Assembly: GCF_008630915.1 (NCBI RefSeq) | Contig: NZ_CP043909.1 | Coordinates: forward strand, 1,240,001-1,304,000 | Direction: 5' to 3' | From: Acinetobacter suaedae | GTDB taxonomy: Bacteria; Pseudomonadota; Gammaproteobacteria; Pseudomonadales; Moraxellaceae | Length of the DNA stretch: 64,000 bases | Shown: piece after piece, positions 16,298-25,133 of the stretch | Layout: each line of letters starts with the position of its first letter | Position numbering within the stretch: position 1 is the stretch's first letter | Made by a program: the position numbers and the translations under genes | The notes under the pieces: model-generated | What the model was told of the DNA's origin: nothing | What the model saw: the letters and a program-made list of their open reading frames with translations, nothing else | The model's database searches: none

Positions 16298-17353
16298 TTA
16301 ACTCATTGTTTTGTGTATACGGAATTGAATAGGGCTTACTCCACTCCATCTCTTAAATGCACGTGTGAAATTTGTAGGCTGTATGTAGCCTAGATAAAGA
16401 GCAATCTCTTGTATTTCCATATCACTATTAAGTAATAAGTTTTCAGCTTCTTTTTGTTGTGCTTCTTCAAGTAATTGCAGATATGAAGAACCGACTTGGT
16501 TCAAATGGCGCCGTAATGTTCGGCTAGTCATATTTAAGCGATTCGCAATTTCATCAAAAGTGGGGTAACCCAATTGTGGTTTTAAATTTAACTCTGCTTT
16601 TACGGTTAGGCATATATCTTTAATTTGTTCGGAAAAGCGGAGTTGTTCAGCTTCACATTGGGCTAAAGCTTGTTTGAAAGCAATCGGATCTGCCATTTTA
16701 ATGGGTAAATCTAGAAGCTGTTTTTTATACCGAATTTGATTAGTCGGTTGATTAAAATGAATAGTAGGTAAGAGGTGTTGATAAGCTTTGTGATAAGTAG
16801 GTTCTGACCAGTCCACCCATAATTCAATATCAGCTAAATCATGTTCTCTTAAAAATTGACCAGCTTGAATCACGCCAAACATCAAACATTCATAAAAAAA
16901 CCGTCTAAGCGTTTCTGCTTGAGCGGCTTGATTGCTGACAACAGGGTGAGTTTCTTTAATTTCAATAATAGAAAATTCATGCTCTTCTAGCAGAGCAATA
17001 CGATAATCTTTTAATCGCATGTTAAAGAATTGCGTTGAAACCTCAATGGCTTGACGTAAATTGGGGCTGCTCATTAAGGCGTATCCCATTGGCCCATGGG
17101 CAGTTAAGCGCAGTTTTATTCCATATTCATATCCCAAGCCAGAATCTTTCGACAATAACAAGCTTTCCCACGCCAGTTTAGACCATTGCATAGGGGTAAT
17201 TCGGGCGTCTAATTGGTCTAAAAGTGTTAAGGGAATTTTACTTTTTTTCAAAATTTCAAGCGCAGAAAACCCTTTGTCTACCATAATTTCTAATAATAAA
17301 TGAGCATAAGAAATAGGAATGCTGGCTTTGGATAGCCCATAAGGATCCTTCAT
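16298..17353 (-). CDS. AraC-family transcriptional regulator
   Basis: The 351-residue product has an N-terminal ligand-binding domain of the arabinose-binding-like type seen in OruR/ArgR-like regulators (about 20-205). A C-terminal AraC DNA-binding domain (about 255-345) has two helix-turn-helix motifs (TFDEIANRLNMTSRTLRRHL and EIQEIALYLGYIQPTNFTRAF, ending in SGVSPIQFR). It is divergent from the SDR-ADC-hydrolase-oxidoreductase operon with 108 bp between start codons and is the obvious candidate to control it. The inducer is unknown. Regulators of this subtype often sense lipid- or steroid-like molecules or amino acids. Confidence 0.88.
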   Translation of the reverse strand: MKDPYGLSKASIPISYAHLLLEIMVDKGFSALEILKKSKIPLTLLDQLDARITPMQWSKLAWESLLLSKDSGLGYEYGIKLRLTAHGPMGYALMSSPNLRQAIEVSTQFFNMRLKDYRIALLEEHEFSIIEIKETHPVVSNQAAQAETLRRFFYECLMFGVIQAGQFLREHDLADIELWVDWSEPTYHKAYQHLLPTIHFNQPTNQIRYKKQLLDLPIKMADPIAFKQALAQCEAEQLRFSEQIKDICLTVKAELNLKPQLGYPTFDEIANRLNMTSRTLRRHLNQVGSSYLQLLEEAQQKEAENLLLNSDMEIQEIALYLGYIQPTNFTRAFKRWSGVSPIQFRIHKTMS

Positions 17354-17461
17354 ATTCTTTTTTTGTTGTGGCCGAAAATGATTATCAGTATGTCTGATCT
17401 ACATCTCACGCTCAAGTTAAAACTTCGGAATAATCAATTTATTCTATTTTGAGCAAGAATT

Positions 17462-18265
17462 ATGAGCCTACCTATTCCACGAGCCTCATCTCGCGTTGTG
17501 ATTACAGGTGCTTCATCGGGCATTGGTGAAGAGTTAGCAAAACAGTTCGCTTTACGAGGCTATTCCTTAGTTTTAGTTGCTCGCCGTGTCGAAAAATTAG
17601 AAGCACTGGCTGAAAAATTAAAAGCTGAATATCAAATATCTGTAGATTTATATCCATGTGATTTGGGAGATAGACAAGCTAGAGCTAAGTTTCGTCAGTA
17701 TTTAGAAGGTCTTGAGGTTTCCATTCTTTGTAATAACGCAGGTTTTGCAACTTTTGGACGACTTCAAGAGTTAGATGCAGATCGAGAGCGTGAAGAAGTC
17801 GAAGTCAATAGTGTGGCAATTCACGACCTGACTTTAGCCGTGTTGCCACAAATGCTCAAACGAAAATCTGGAGCAATACTGATTGTAGGCTCTACTTCTG
17901 GTCATCAACCTACTCCGGCAAATGCCACATATGCGGCAACTAAAGCATTTGCAAACTCATTTGCAGAGTCTTTGCATAGCGAACTAAGTGGTACAGGTGT
18001 GACCTGTACTTTACTTGCTCCGGGTCCTACTAAAACAGGTTTTAATGAAGTTGCTGGAATTACCAAAATTGATGGAGTCGGTGGCAATTTTGTTTGGGTA
18101 ACAGCAGAACGAGTAGCTAAAGAAGCGATTCAAGGCATGGATTGCAATCGCCGTATTGTGATTCCCGGTTTTATTGCGCAGGCGCAAACTTTTGGGGGAC
18201 GTTATACCCCGCGCATCATCTTGCTCCCAATTCTGAAACAAGTATTTTCGAGATTAAAATCATGA
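17462..18265 (+). CDS. Short-chain dehydrogenase/reductase
   Basis: The 267-residue product is a classical SDR. It has the NAD(P)-binding motif TGASSGIGE (about 16-24), the NNAG motif (CNNAGFATFG), an active-site serine in IVGSTSG, and YAATK, the YxxxK catalytic pair. The C-terminus is basic and hydrophobic. It is the first gene of an operon: its stop overlaps the next start by 4 bp (ATGA at 18262-18265). Substrate is not predictable from sequence. The adjacent acetoacetate-decarboxylase-like and OYE genes suggest oxidation of a hydroxy-lipid or terpenoid-like compound. Confidence 0.88.
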   Translation: MSLPIPRASSRVVITGASSGIGEELAKQFALRGYSLVLVARRVEKLEALAEKLKAEYQISVDLYPCDLGDRQARAKFRQYLEGLEVSILCNNAGFATFGRLQELDADREREEVEVNSVAIHDLTLAVLPQMLKRKSGAILIVGSTSGHQPTPANATYAATKAFANSFAESLHSELSGTGVTCTLLAPGPTKTGFNEVAGITKIDGVGGNFVWVTAERVAKEAIQGMDCNRRIVIPGFIAQAQTFGGRYTPRIILLPILKQVFSRLKS

Positions 18266-19008
18266 GACAACTCATCAATGATTTAAGTGTTCCAGTGGGC
18301 TTAGCCAATCTTGGCAATAAGCTGTATCACAATGCGCAGTATTTGACGGCTGTTGTTGAAGTGGATGAAAAAGCGATGGCTCGTTGGTTACCGTCTGGAA
18401 TGACACTGGTTCAGCCTGCCAGAGCTGATTTGTTCTGTGCTTATTTCCCTGAAAATGTCTATACGGGTGCTTACCATGAAGCGGGTTTATTCGTTCATAT
18501 TAAAGTAGGCAATAAAACAGGAATCTTTTGTCCTTGGATGATTTTAGACGATGATCGCGCCATGATTATTGGACGTGAGTTGCTTGGCTATCCTAAAAAG
18601 ATGGGTGAGATTAGTTGGGAGAATGACGGCAAACGTATTGTTAGCAATGCCTCACGCCGTGGTACAACACTCATTGAAATGGAAGCTAAGCTTGGTGAAG
18701 TCATTGATGATGCACCTCCAATTTTAGGACTACCACATCGTAATATCACAGGTGGATTGGGCCTTGGTTTACCACGAGAGGTTCGATTTACTCCGAAAGA
18801 ACATCCACTTGAAGTCCGTCGTGTAGAAATGAACTTACGTTTTACGGGTACTGTAAATGATCCTTTACACGATATGGGACTAGGTAAAGTCATTGAGGCA
18901 AGATTACATCGAGTTGATTTATCGGGTGGGTTAATTCCTCCAATTCAAATACCTCGTCTACGCACGCCGTTATTTTTATTGCGCCAATTTAATCCTCGCG
19001 TTTTATAA
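18262..19008 (+). CDS. Acetoacetate decarboxylase family protein
   Basis: I start the gene at the ATG overlapping the SDR stop. The open frame extends further upstream inside the SDR gene but without support. The 248-residue product has the family core with GRELLGYPKKMGEISW, where the first lysine after YP matches the Schiff-base lysine of acetoacetate decarboxylase, and ends in a beta-rich domain. Many family members are not true acetoacetate decarboxylases but act on other beta-keto acids or as aldolase-dehydratases. The coupling to an SDR suggests sequential action on one substrate. Confidence 0.82.
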   Translation: MRQLINDLSVPVGLANLGNKLYHNAQYLTAVVEVDEKAMARWLPSGMTLVQPARADLFCAYFPENVYTGAYHEAGLFVHIKVGNKTGIFCPWMILDDDRAMIIGRELLGYPKKMGEISWENDGKRIVSNASRRGTTLIEMEAKLGEVIDDAPPILGLPHRNITGGLGLGLPREVRFTPKEHPLEVRRVEMNLRFTGTVNDPLHDMGLGKVIEARLHRVDLSGGLIPPIQIPRLRTPLFLLRQFNPRVL

Positions 19009-19021
19009 CTGGAGAATAAAG

Positions 19022-19891
19022 ATGAATGCGTTCTTTAAGTCAAAACAAACACATGATTTTTCTAAAATCTCGGCTTCAATTGATATTCCTGTAAGAACAA
19101 TGGATTTTACTTTTCCGGATGAAATTCCTGAGTTCTGGTTTGATAACAATGCCTTACTTACGATGTTGTTGACTGCATTATCGAGCGCATTTCCAGATGG
19201 TGAACGTCAATTTATTCATAGTGTGCGTAATTATCAGGCAAAAATTGAAGATCCTGTTCTGCTTAAACAAGTCCGTGCTTTTATTGGTCAAGAAGCACAT
19301 CACGGTAAAGAACATGACGTGCTCAATGCTGTTATGCTGAAAAAGGGTTATCCCGTAGACCGAATTTATAAGCGCTTTAAAAAAATGAATCGCTTGATGC
19401 AAGAGCAATTCTCTACAGCTCATCAGCTTGCATGCACTGTATGTATGGAACACCTTACAGCAATTCTAGCTGACTATTTTATTAGTACCGCGCCTCAAGA
19501 TTTAGAGTTGTTTAATACCCATGTCAGAAAAATCTGGGCATGGCATTCGATTGAGGAAACAGAACATAAGGCTGTGGCTTTTGATGTGTATCAGTCTTTG
19601 GTCAATAGACCTTATTTCTTGCGATTGGTCATGATAGAAACCACGTTTTCTTTTCTTATCATTACCACCAGAGGAACAACCGAACTGTTACGAGCTTCGG
19701 GCAAACAACGAGATTTAAAAGAACTTTATCAAGGTTTTCGTTATTTGTTTGGAAAACAAGGTTTAGTTAGACGGATTGGTAGACATTATCTCGACTTTTT
19801 CTCCGCAGATTTTCACCCTTGGCAGCATGACAATCGGGACATGATGAACTTATTAAAAAAACAATATTTCAATGAAGAGCTGCTGAAGTAA
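19022..19891 (+). CDS. Metal-dependent hydrolase family protein with ferritin-like di-iron motifs (copy 1)
   Basis: The 289-residue product belongs to the family annotated as predicted metal-dependent hydrolases. Its sequence shows a helical carboxylate/histidine pattern: FPDGE, GQEAHHGKEH, CMEHLTA and HSIEETEHKAVAFD, arranged as in ferritin-like di-iron proteins. This makes an oxygenase or oxidase activity as plausible as hydrolysis. AGGAG-like GGAGAATAAAG lies before the ATG, 13 bp after the ADC-like gene. A second family member is encoded two genes downstream (21214-22083), and the two are only distantly similar. Confidence 0.78.
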   Translation: MNAFFKSKQTHDFSKISASIDIPVRTMDFTFPDEIPEFWFDNNALLTMLLTALSSAFPDGERQFIHSVRNYQAKIEDPVLLKQVRAFIGQEAHHGKEHDVLNAVMLKKGYPVDRIYKRFKKMNRLMQEQFSTAHQLACTVCMEHLTAILADYFISTAPQDLELFNTHVRKIWAWHSIEETEHKAVAFDVYQSLVNRPYFLRLVMIETTFSFLIITTRGTTELLRASGKQRDLKELYQGFRYLFGKQGLVRRIGRHYLDFFSADFHPWQHDNRDMMNLLKKQYFNEELLK

Positions 19892-19948
19892 TCAAAAGTT
19901 GATGCTTGTGCAGTACTCACAGAACAAACAATTTTAGGAATAATTATC

Positions 19949-21178
19949 ATGGCACAGTCTACATCTACAAATTCTCCGTTACACCAACCATTAAAATTGG
20001 CGTGCGGCATAACCATACCCAACCGTATTGCAAAGTCGGCCATGAGTGAACAATTGGCTGATCGGCACGGCTCACCCACCACAGACTTGCAGCAACTCTA
20101 TGCAGCATGGGCAAGGGGTGGAACTGGGTTGTTAGTTACGGGCAATGTGATGATTGACCATCGTGCTTTTGTTGAGCCACGAAATGTCGTTTTGCAAGAT
20201 GAGCAATTTTTACAAGCCAATAAGTTATGGGCTCAGGCTGCTAAGGCCAATGGCAGCAAAATTATTATGCAGATTAACCATCCGGGCCGTGTTGCGGTTT
20301 TGCCACTTTTGAAAAAGCCGATCGCGCCCTCAGCAGTCGGGCTTGATTTACCTGCTATGAATATTATTCGTATTCCACGAGCGATGACTGAAGCAGATAT
20401 TTTAGAGCAAATTAAACGCTTTGCTACAACCGCAGAGCTTGCTGTTAAAGCAGGGTTTGATGGCGTGCAGGTACATGCAGCGCATGGCTATTTACTCTCG
20501 CAATTTTTGTCACCACTCTCAAACGTTCGAACAGATGGGTGGGGAGGAAGTCCTGAAAATCGACGCCGTATGTTGATTGAAACGGTTCGAGCTGTACGAG
20601 CTGCAATAGGCAAAGACAAAATATTAAGTGTAAAACTCAACTCTGCCGATTTTCAAAAGGGCGGCTTAAGTCAGGAAGAGTCTCTACAAATTGCATTAGC
20701 TTTAGAAGCAGAAGGGATCGACCTATTAGAAATTTCAGGCGGGAATTATGAATCTCCTGCACAGTTAGGCTATGCACCAGATCGTTCTGCTCAGCGTGAT
20801 GCATATTTTATTGACTATGCCACTGCACTTCGCAAACAAAGCAAATTACCACTGATGTTAACAGGTGGGCTGCGAGATGTAGATTTCATGAATCATATTG
20901 TTGCTAATGGTACGGTCGATTTGGTTGGATTGGCTCGGCCTTTTGCAGTACAGCCAGATTTAGCAAAACAACTGTTAGCCGGAAAATCGGTATTAAAACC
21001 AGCAAAAATTCCAGCCATTGGATACAAACCCGTTGATGCCTATTTGCAACTCGCTTGGCATGCTTCGCAGTTTCGTCGTATTAGCAGTGGGCAACAACCC
21101 AAAGCGATTAAGGGCTTAGTACGTACATTGATTGCCTTTGGTCCACGTATGGGCTTTAACATTCTGACTCAGGATTAA
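19949..21178 (+). CDS. NADH:flavin oxidoreductase, old yellow enzyme family
   Basis: The 409-residue product is a TIM-barrel flavoprotein with the family pattern NRIAKSAMSEQLAD, GGTGLLVTGNV, QINHPGR, GFDGVQVHAAHGYLLSQFLSPLSNVRTD.WGG and NRRRMLIETVRAVR, with an FMN-phosphate region LTGGLR...VGLARP. It lacks the Fe-S and FAD domains of FadH, so it is a single-domain ene-reductase type. The gene begins 57 bp after the hydrolase and is probably in the same operon. The enzyme likely reduces an activated double bond in the pathway substrate. Confidence 0.88.
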   Translation: MAQSTSTNSPLHQPLKLACGITIPNRIAKSAMSEQLADRHGSPTTDLQQLYAAWARGGTGLLVTGNVMIDHRAFVEPRNVVLQDEQFLQANKLWAQAAKANGSKIIMQINHPGRVAVLPLLKKPIAPSAVGLDLPAMNIIRIPRAMTEADILEQIKRFATTAELAVKAGFDGVQVHAAHGYLLSQFLSPLSNVRTDGWGGSPENRRRMLIETVRAVRAAIGKDKILSVKLNSADFQKGGLSQEESLQIALALEAEGIDLLEISGGNYESPAQLGYAPDRSAQRDAYFIDYATALRKQSKLPLMLTGGLRDVDFMNHIVANGTVDLVGLARPFAVQPDLAKQLLAGKSVLKPAKIPAIGYKPVDAYLQLAWHASQFRRISSGQQPKAIKGLVRTLIAFGPRMGFNILTQD

Positions 21179-21213
21179 TGGGAAGCGCTTTTGATATATA
21201 AGGATTTATTATC

Positions 21214-22083
21214 ATGAATAGTTTAATCAGACAAAACCATGTGATTGTTCCGCGGCGTCCTGTATTTAATTTTACTGAAACGCCAACGCATTGGATTTAT
21301 GACGATCCAATAGTTTCTCAAATATTAAATTCAATTAACCCGATTACACCTGCACCAGAACGTTGGTTCTGTCAGACGTTTAGAGATGCATTGCCTTACA
21401 TTAAAGATGAAAAAATTAAAGAGGCAGCAATTGCTTTCATTAAACAAGAGGGTGCTCATAGTTATGGGCACACTCTTGGAACACGGCACATAGAGGCGTT
21501 AGGGATTGATTTAAGTCGTTATACCAAGATTACGAATTGGATATTTAATGACATGATTGGCCCGAAACCATTAGGCTATGAATTGAAGCATCCACGCTTA
21601 AAGTCGATGTGGTTAACGACCCGATTAGCAATGGTGGCTGCTGCCGAACATCTGACTGGAGTGTTAGGACATTGGGTTCTTAATGCAGAGGGACTACAAC
21701 AAGCACCTGCCGATGTAGAAATGTTACGTTTATTGCAATGGCACGGAGCTGAAGAAGTAGAGCACCGTGAAGTAGCCGATGCAATGTTTAGATATTTTAG
21801 CAATAGCAATGTACTTCGGGTTGGGGCGGCAGCTTTCACGTTCCCGCTATTTATTGTTTTGGCTTATGTTGCTGTCGAAAATCTAGTAGAACAAGATGCG
21901 CAATTACCACATCGTTTTCGTTTCAAAGATTATTTCCGAGCAGCTCGACAAGACCGTGTCCCTCGTGCTGATTATGTGCTGCGCGCATGCTTACGTTATT
22001 TTAACCCTAAACATAGTCCACTAAATGAAGGCTCAACGGAACAAGCACTGACATATTTAAATAATATGCTTGAGTTCAAATGA
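21214..22083 (+). CDS. Metal-dependent hydrolase family protein with ferritin-like di-iron motifs (copy 2)
   Basis: The 289-residue product is the same length as the protein at 19022-19891 and shares the carboxylate/histidine pattern: IKQEGAHSYGH, AAAEHLTGVLGHWV and WHGAEEVEHREVADAMF. A hydrophobic helix (about 205-225) follows, so it may associate with the membrane. It starts 35 bp after the OYE-type gene and probably ends the operon. Two distinct paralogues in one operon suggest a heteromeric enzyme or two successive oxidation steps. Confidence 0.78.
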   Translation: MNSLIRQNHVIVPRRPVFNFTETPTHWIYDDPIVSQILNSINPITPAPERWFCQTFRDALPYIKDEKIKEAAIAFIKQEGAHSYGHTLGTRHIEALGIDLSRYTKITNWIFNDMIGPKPLGYELKHPRLKSMWLTTRLAMVAAAEHLTGVLGHWVLNAEGLQQAPADVEMLRLLQWHGAEEVEHREVADAMFRYFSNSNVLRVGAAAFTFPLFIVLAYVAVENLVEQDAQLPHRFRFKDYFRAARQDRVPRADYVLRACLRYFNPKHSPLNEGSTEQALTYLNNMLEFK

Positions 22084-22104
22084 TTTTCTAGAGAAAGATA
22101 GAAA

Positions 22105-22449
22105 ATGAATCCAATATCGCAAACAGAACTTGAAAAACTAGATATTTCTTATCTTGAACATTTTGATAAAGCTCGTTTATCAACGCATCCTTTAACACGA
22201 TTAAATAATGTAAGAGTGGCGGCTTTAAAATTAAGAGAAGATATATTGGCTGGAAATACGGTAAGTTATTACCAAACATTTGACTTTATCCAACTAAATA
22301 TGAGTTACATGAATACGTGTTCGGTTCTGACACTATTTATTATGCATATTCTCGATAGGCTTTTTTTTGTTATCCAGTTTAAAACATTGTTTGATGCACT
22401 TCTAAGGAAAATACTGAGTACAAAAAACAGCTTGGTTGAGCTGGAGTAG
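22105..22449 (+). CDS. Hypothetical protein, possibly a truncated gene
   Basis: The 114-residue frame has a purine-rich leader (AGAAAGATAGAAA) before the ATG. Residues 1-60 look like an ordinary soluble helical protein (EKLDISYLEHFDKARLSTHPLTRL). Residues 65-105 change abruptly to hydrophobic, irregular sequence. The gene lies at the edge of the block bounded by xseA fragments, so it may be the N-terminus of a larger gene fused to unrelated DNA. I do not recognise the family. Confidence 0.4.
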   Translation: MNPISQTELEKLDISYLEHFDKARLSTHPLTRLNNVRVAALKLREDILAGNTVSYYQTFDFIQLNMSYMNTCSVLTLFIMHILDRLFFVIQFKTLFDALLRKILSTKNSLVELE

Positions 22450-22503
22450 CCTAGAGCCTCTGACAAACAATAAAGTAATAGCTTTAGATATGGATAACTC
22501 AAA

Positions 22504-22698
22504 TTATTTTTTAAAGGTGTCATTCAAATCTTGTTGCACGGCATCCACGCGTGATTTACAGGCTTTGTATGATGACATGGATTCCTCAACGATTTTCATA
22601 AGATTATCGATGTCAGGTTCTTCTTGTGCTTCTAGCAAAGCAGCATTCTTCTTCAGCAATTCATAGCCATCTTTAAAGCTTAACTCTTTCTTACTCAT
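22504..22698 (-). CDS. xseB: Exonuclease VII small subunit
   Basis: The 64-residue product has the family core FKDGYELLKKNAALLEAQEEPDIDNLMKIVEESMSSYKACKSRV. It would form the multi-subunit partner of XseA in exonuclease VII, a single-strand-specific exonuclease. It overlaps the xseA remnant by 8 bp, as in an intact xseAB operon. The large subunit here is a pseudogene, so this gene is functional only if a complete xseA exists elsewhere. Confidence 0.82.
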   Translation of the reverse strand: MSKKELSFKDGYELLKKNAALLEAQEEPDIDNLMKIVEESMSSYKACKSRVDAVQQDLNDTFKK

Positions 22699-23128
22699 TA
22701 CTGATTACCTCACTGACGTTGGCGTGTATATGCCCATCCTGCATCACAATCGAAGTTGATGAGTTGGCTTGATGAATAGAACGGATTGCTTTGCCTTTAT
22801 GACGCACAATAGCATAGCCTTTTGCCAGAACATTTCTAGGATTCTGTAACAAGGACTCACGCATCAATGACTCAATCTGTGTGGATGCAAGTTTAAGCTG
22901 TTGCTGAGCAAAATATTGCGTGGTTGATTTAACTAAGTCGAGATTCTTATTTGCAACATTTAGTTGATTCTGAGCATAGGTTTTAATAGTACTCATTAAC
23001 TGATCATTCTGGCTTTGATAGGCGGTAATCTGATGTTGAGAGAAATTTAATCGTTTGCAGAGAATCCAATACCGACCCAAATCGGGACTTTTCGTTTACA
23101 GAGCAGCAAGCTTATAGTCATTTAAATA
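22691..23128 (-). pseudogene. xseA: xseA remnant: exonuclease VII large subunit with lost N-terminus and internal deletion
   Basis: The C-terminal 125 codons are open (coiled-coil HQITAYQSQNDQLMSTIKTYAQNQL and conserved NPRNVLAKGYAIVR, 22691-23080). Upstream on the minus strand, YLNDYKLAAL and, in another frame, KRKVPIWVGIG can be read. These match the end of the catalytic domain, which should be separated from the coiled coil by many more residues. The gene therefore has a frameshift, an internal deletion and no N-terminal half. It abuts the LysR stop codon. A second fragment lies at 16051-16174. Confidence 0.8.
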
Positions 23129-23130
23129 AG

Positions 23131-24012
23131 CTAAATCATTGAACTCCTTAATTTACTTCTTAAAAAATCAATAAAAACACGAACTTTTGCTGGTAGTAAA
23201 CGAGTTTCTGTCAAAGCGTAGACAGGAAGAACATCACCTTGCCATTCAGAAAGAATTGGCATCAATAAACCATCATTTAGATCATCTTGCACCACTTCAT
23301 AAGGGGTAAATAGAATACCCTGACCAAGAATAGATAGCTTTCGTGTCATACCAACGTTATTCAACATGAATCTTGCACCAATCTTTACTTCAACCGTTTC
23401 TTCAGATCGATACAGTTTCCAACGTGTATTGTTTGGAAAGCTCAAACATTCATGATGAACTAAATCATTTGGATGTTGGGGTATACCATGTTGTTTTAAA
23501 TATTTAGGAGATGCGAAAAGTCGCCCTCTAAATTGCATTAACTTATGTGCAATTAAATTGGAATCAGGAGGATTCCCCATACGAATCGCAACATCAATGT
23601 TTTGAGCTACAAGATCCACCAATCTCGGGGTGAGATCAATTTCAAAATTTATTCCTGGATACAGCTGCACAAACTCTATCAAGATAGATGTTAAAAATAC
23701 GGTTCCAAAATCAACAGGCAATGAGACCCTTAGTGTTCCACTTGGTTTAGAGAGCATTTCGCCTAATTGCTCATGCGCAAGTTTAGCTTCACCAACAATT
23801 CGTTTACAACGTTCAAAGTAGATATGACCAGCTTCTGTTAACTCAACTTTTCGGGTTGTTCGATGCAATAATCGTAAACCAATCGCCTCTTCTAAATGGC
23901 TAATTCTTCTTGAAAGTGTTGAACTCGGCATATCCAAATTCTCTGCTGCTTTTCTAAAACTCATCACTTTAGAGACTTCAACAAATAATGCCATGTCATT
24001 CAAAAGTTCCAT
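23131..24012 (-). CDS. LysR-family transcriptional regulator
   Basis: The 293-residue product has an N-terminal winged HTH (MALFVEVSKVMSFRKAAENLDMPSSTLSRRISHLEEAIGLRLLHRTTR, residues about 7-55) and a periplasmic-binding-like effector domain of the CrgA/YhjC-like group. It is divergent from the truncated old yellow enzyme gene at 24166, which it probably once controlled. Its stop codon lies at the junction with the xseA remnant, so its last residues may have been altered by that rearrangement. Confidence 0.88.
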   Translation of the reverse strand: MELLNDMALFVEVSKVMSFRKAAENLDMPSSTLSRRISHLEEAIGLRLLHRTTRKVELTEAGHIYFERCKRIVGEAKLAHEQLGEMLSKPSGTLRVSLPVDFGTVFLTSILIEFVQLYPGINFEIDLTPRLVDLVAQNIDVAIRMGNPPDSNLIAHKLMQFRGRLFASPKYLKQHGIPQHPNDLVHHECLSFPNNTRWKLYRSEETVEVKIGARFMLNNVGMTRKLSILGQGILFTPYEVVQDDLNDGLLMPILSEWQGDVLPVYALTETRLLPAKVRVFIDFLRSKLRSSMI

Positions 24013-24165
24013 TGTTAATTATTCCATTTATGCAGCAATCATTTCCATTTTAACGTATTTATCCCTTTTTTAAATTAATTAATACTAATCAACATCTAGA
24101 AGTTATCAGGAATCAGACTTCATGTGATTGAAGCTGATTGTAAAAAATTAAAGGCAATCCAGAAT

Positions 24166-24462
24166 ATGAACAAAGTATTTGAACCAGCACAACTTGGGCG
24201 TTATACCTTAGGAAATCATCTTGTTATGGCCCCGATGACTCGTTCTCGTGCCCAATTCGATGGTACACCAGGTGAACTCTCAACAGAATATTATGCACAA
24301 CGAGCAAGCGTTGGCTTAATTATTACAGAAGGTGCCCAACCTTCAGATGATGGACAGGGCTATCTTGCTACACCTGGTATTTACACAGATGCGCATATTC
24401 AAGGCTGGAAAAAAACAATTGACGCTGTACATGCAAAAGGGAGCCATATCTTTATCCAATTA
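24166..24462 (+). pseudogene. Truncated N-terminus of an alkene reductase (old yellow enzyme, NemA-like)
   Basis: About 99 codons encode a typical OYE N-terminus: FEPAQLGRYTLGNHLVMAPMTRSRAQ, YYAQRASVGLIITEGAQPSDDGQGYLATPGIYTD and HAKGSHIFIQL. The sequence then switches abruptly, after FIQL, where family members continue with MHVGR-like residues. The remaining 250 or so residues of the barrel are absent downstream. The frame runs on by chance into the small gene at 24499. An upstream GTG at 24124 is less likely as start. Confidence 0.82.
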
Positions 24463-24498
24463 AGGTTTAGATATTGCAATGATATTAAGGAGGTTTTT

Positions 24499-24741
24499 AT
24501 GTCTAAGAGACGGTGTAAAGTCTTAAGTTTATTAAAAGTAAATAGTATTATTAATAATCAAAATAATTTGCTGGCTGGTTACCATAGTTTTTTAAGGGAG
24601 AGTAATCGTAAGGATAAGTATGTTAGTAAGCTTATTTATATCACTCAAAATATATCAGAAAATAACTACTACTTGTATGGAGTAAAAGACTTAGATCAAC
24701 TGATATCTAAACTAGAAATTTTGTATAGAAATAAAAGTTAA
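24499..24741 (+). CDS. Small hypothetical protein following the OYE truncation
   Basis: An ATG at 24499 is preceded by a strong AAGGAGG site and opens 80 codons, basic at the N-terminus (MSKRRCKVLSLLKV) and helical thereafter. It is in frame with the truncated OYE by coincidence. The composition is far more AT-rich than the OYE fragment, so it arrived with the DNA that cut that gene. The family is unknown to me. Confidence 0.4.
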   Translation: MSKRRCKVLSLLKVNSIINNQNNLLAGYHSFLRESNRKDKYVSKLIYITQNISENNYYLYGVKDLDQLISKLEILYRNKS

Positions 24742-25133
24742 TTATTTTAACTAAAATTTATCTATAGGTAAGAAGACTATTCGGTTTTTAAAAGAATGAG
24801 AATTCAAACAGTAATTGCAACAATATAAAACCAGCCATTGCTTCGCTAGGCAGGCATTCGCCATTTAAAGGACTTTATAGAGCGATGACTTGCGTCCTCA
24901 ATCACTTTGATTCTTGGCAAATATTTCTATTTGATAGATTCTATGCAGCCAACTTGTAAAAGTCTTCCGCTATTATTTTCAGCACATATCAATTTTTTCC
25001 CGTGTGGTAGTCCTGAACAAATTCACTGAATTAGGTAGACCACACACGAGTTATGAATTGAATATGAATGAAACCTTAACATTTTAATCTTTGCGCAACA
25101 AAGTCGAAATGTCTTACACCGAGTTTTTTATAT
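24742..25133. other. Intergenic stretch, probably mobile-element debris
   Basis: No supported gene. Short open stretches on the minus strand (about 24900-25030) end in multiple stops. No inverted terminal repeats or recognisable transposase motif were found. Confidence 0.4.

Noticed and set aside
24742..25133. Insertion sequence
   Set aside because: No transposase motifs and no terminal inverted repeats or target duplications could be recognised.
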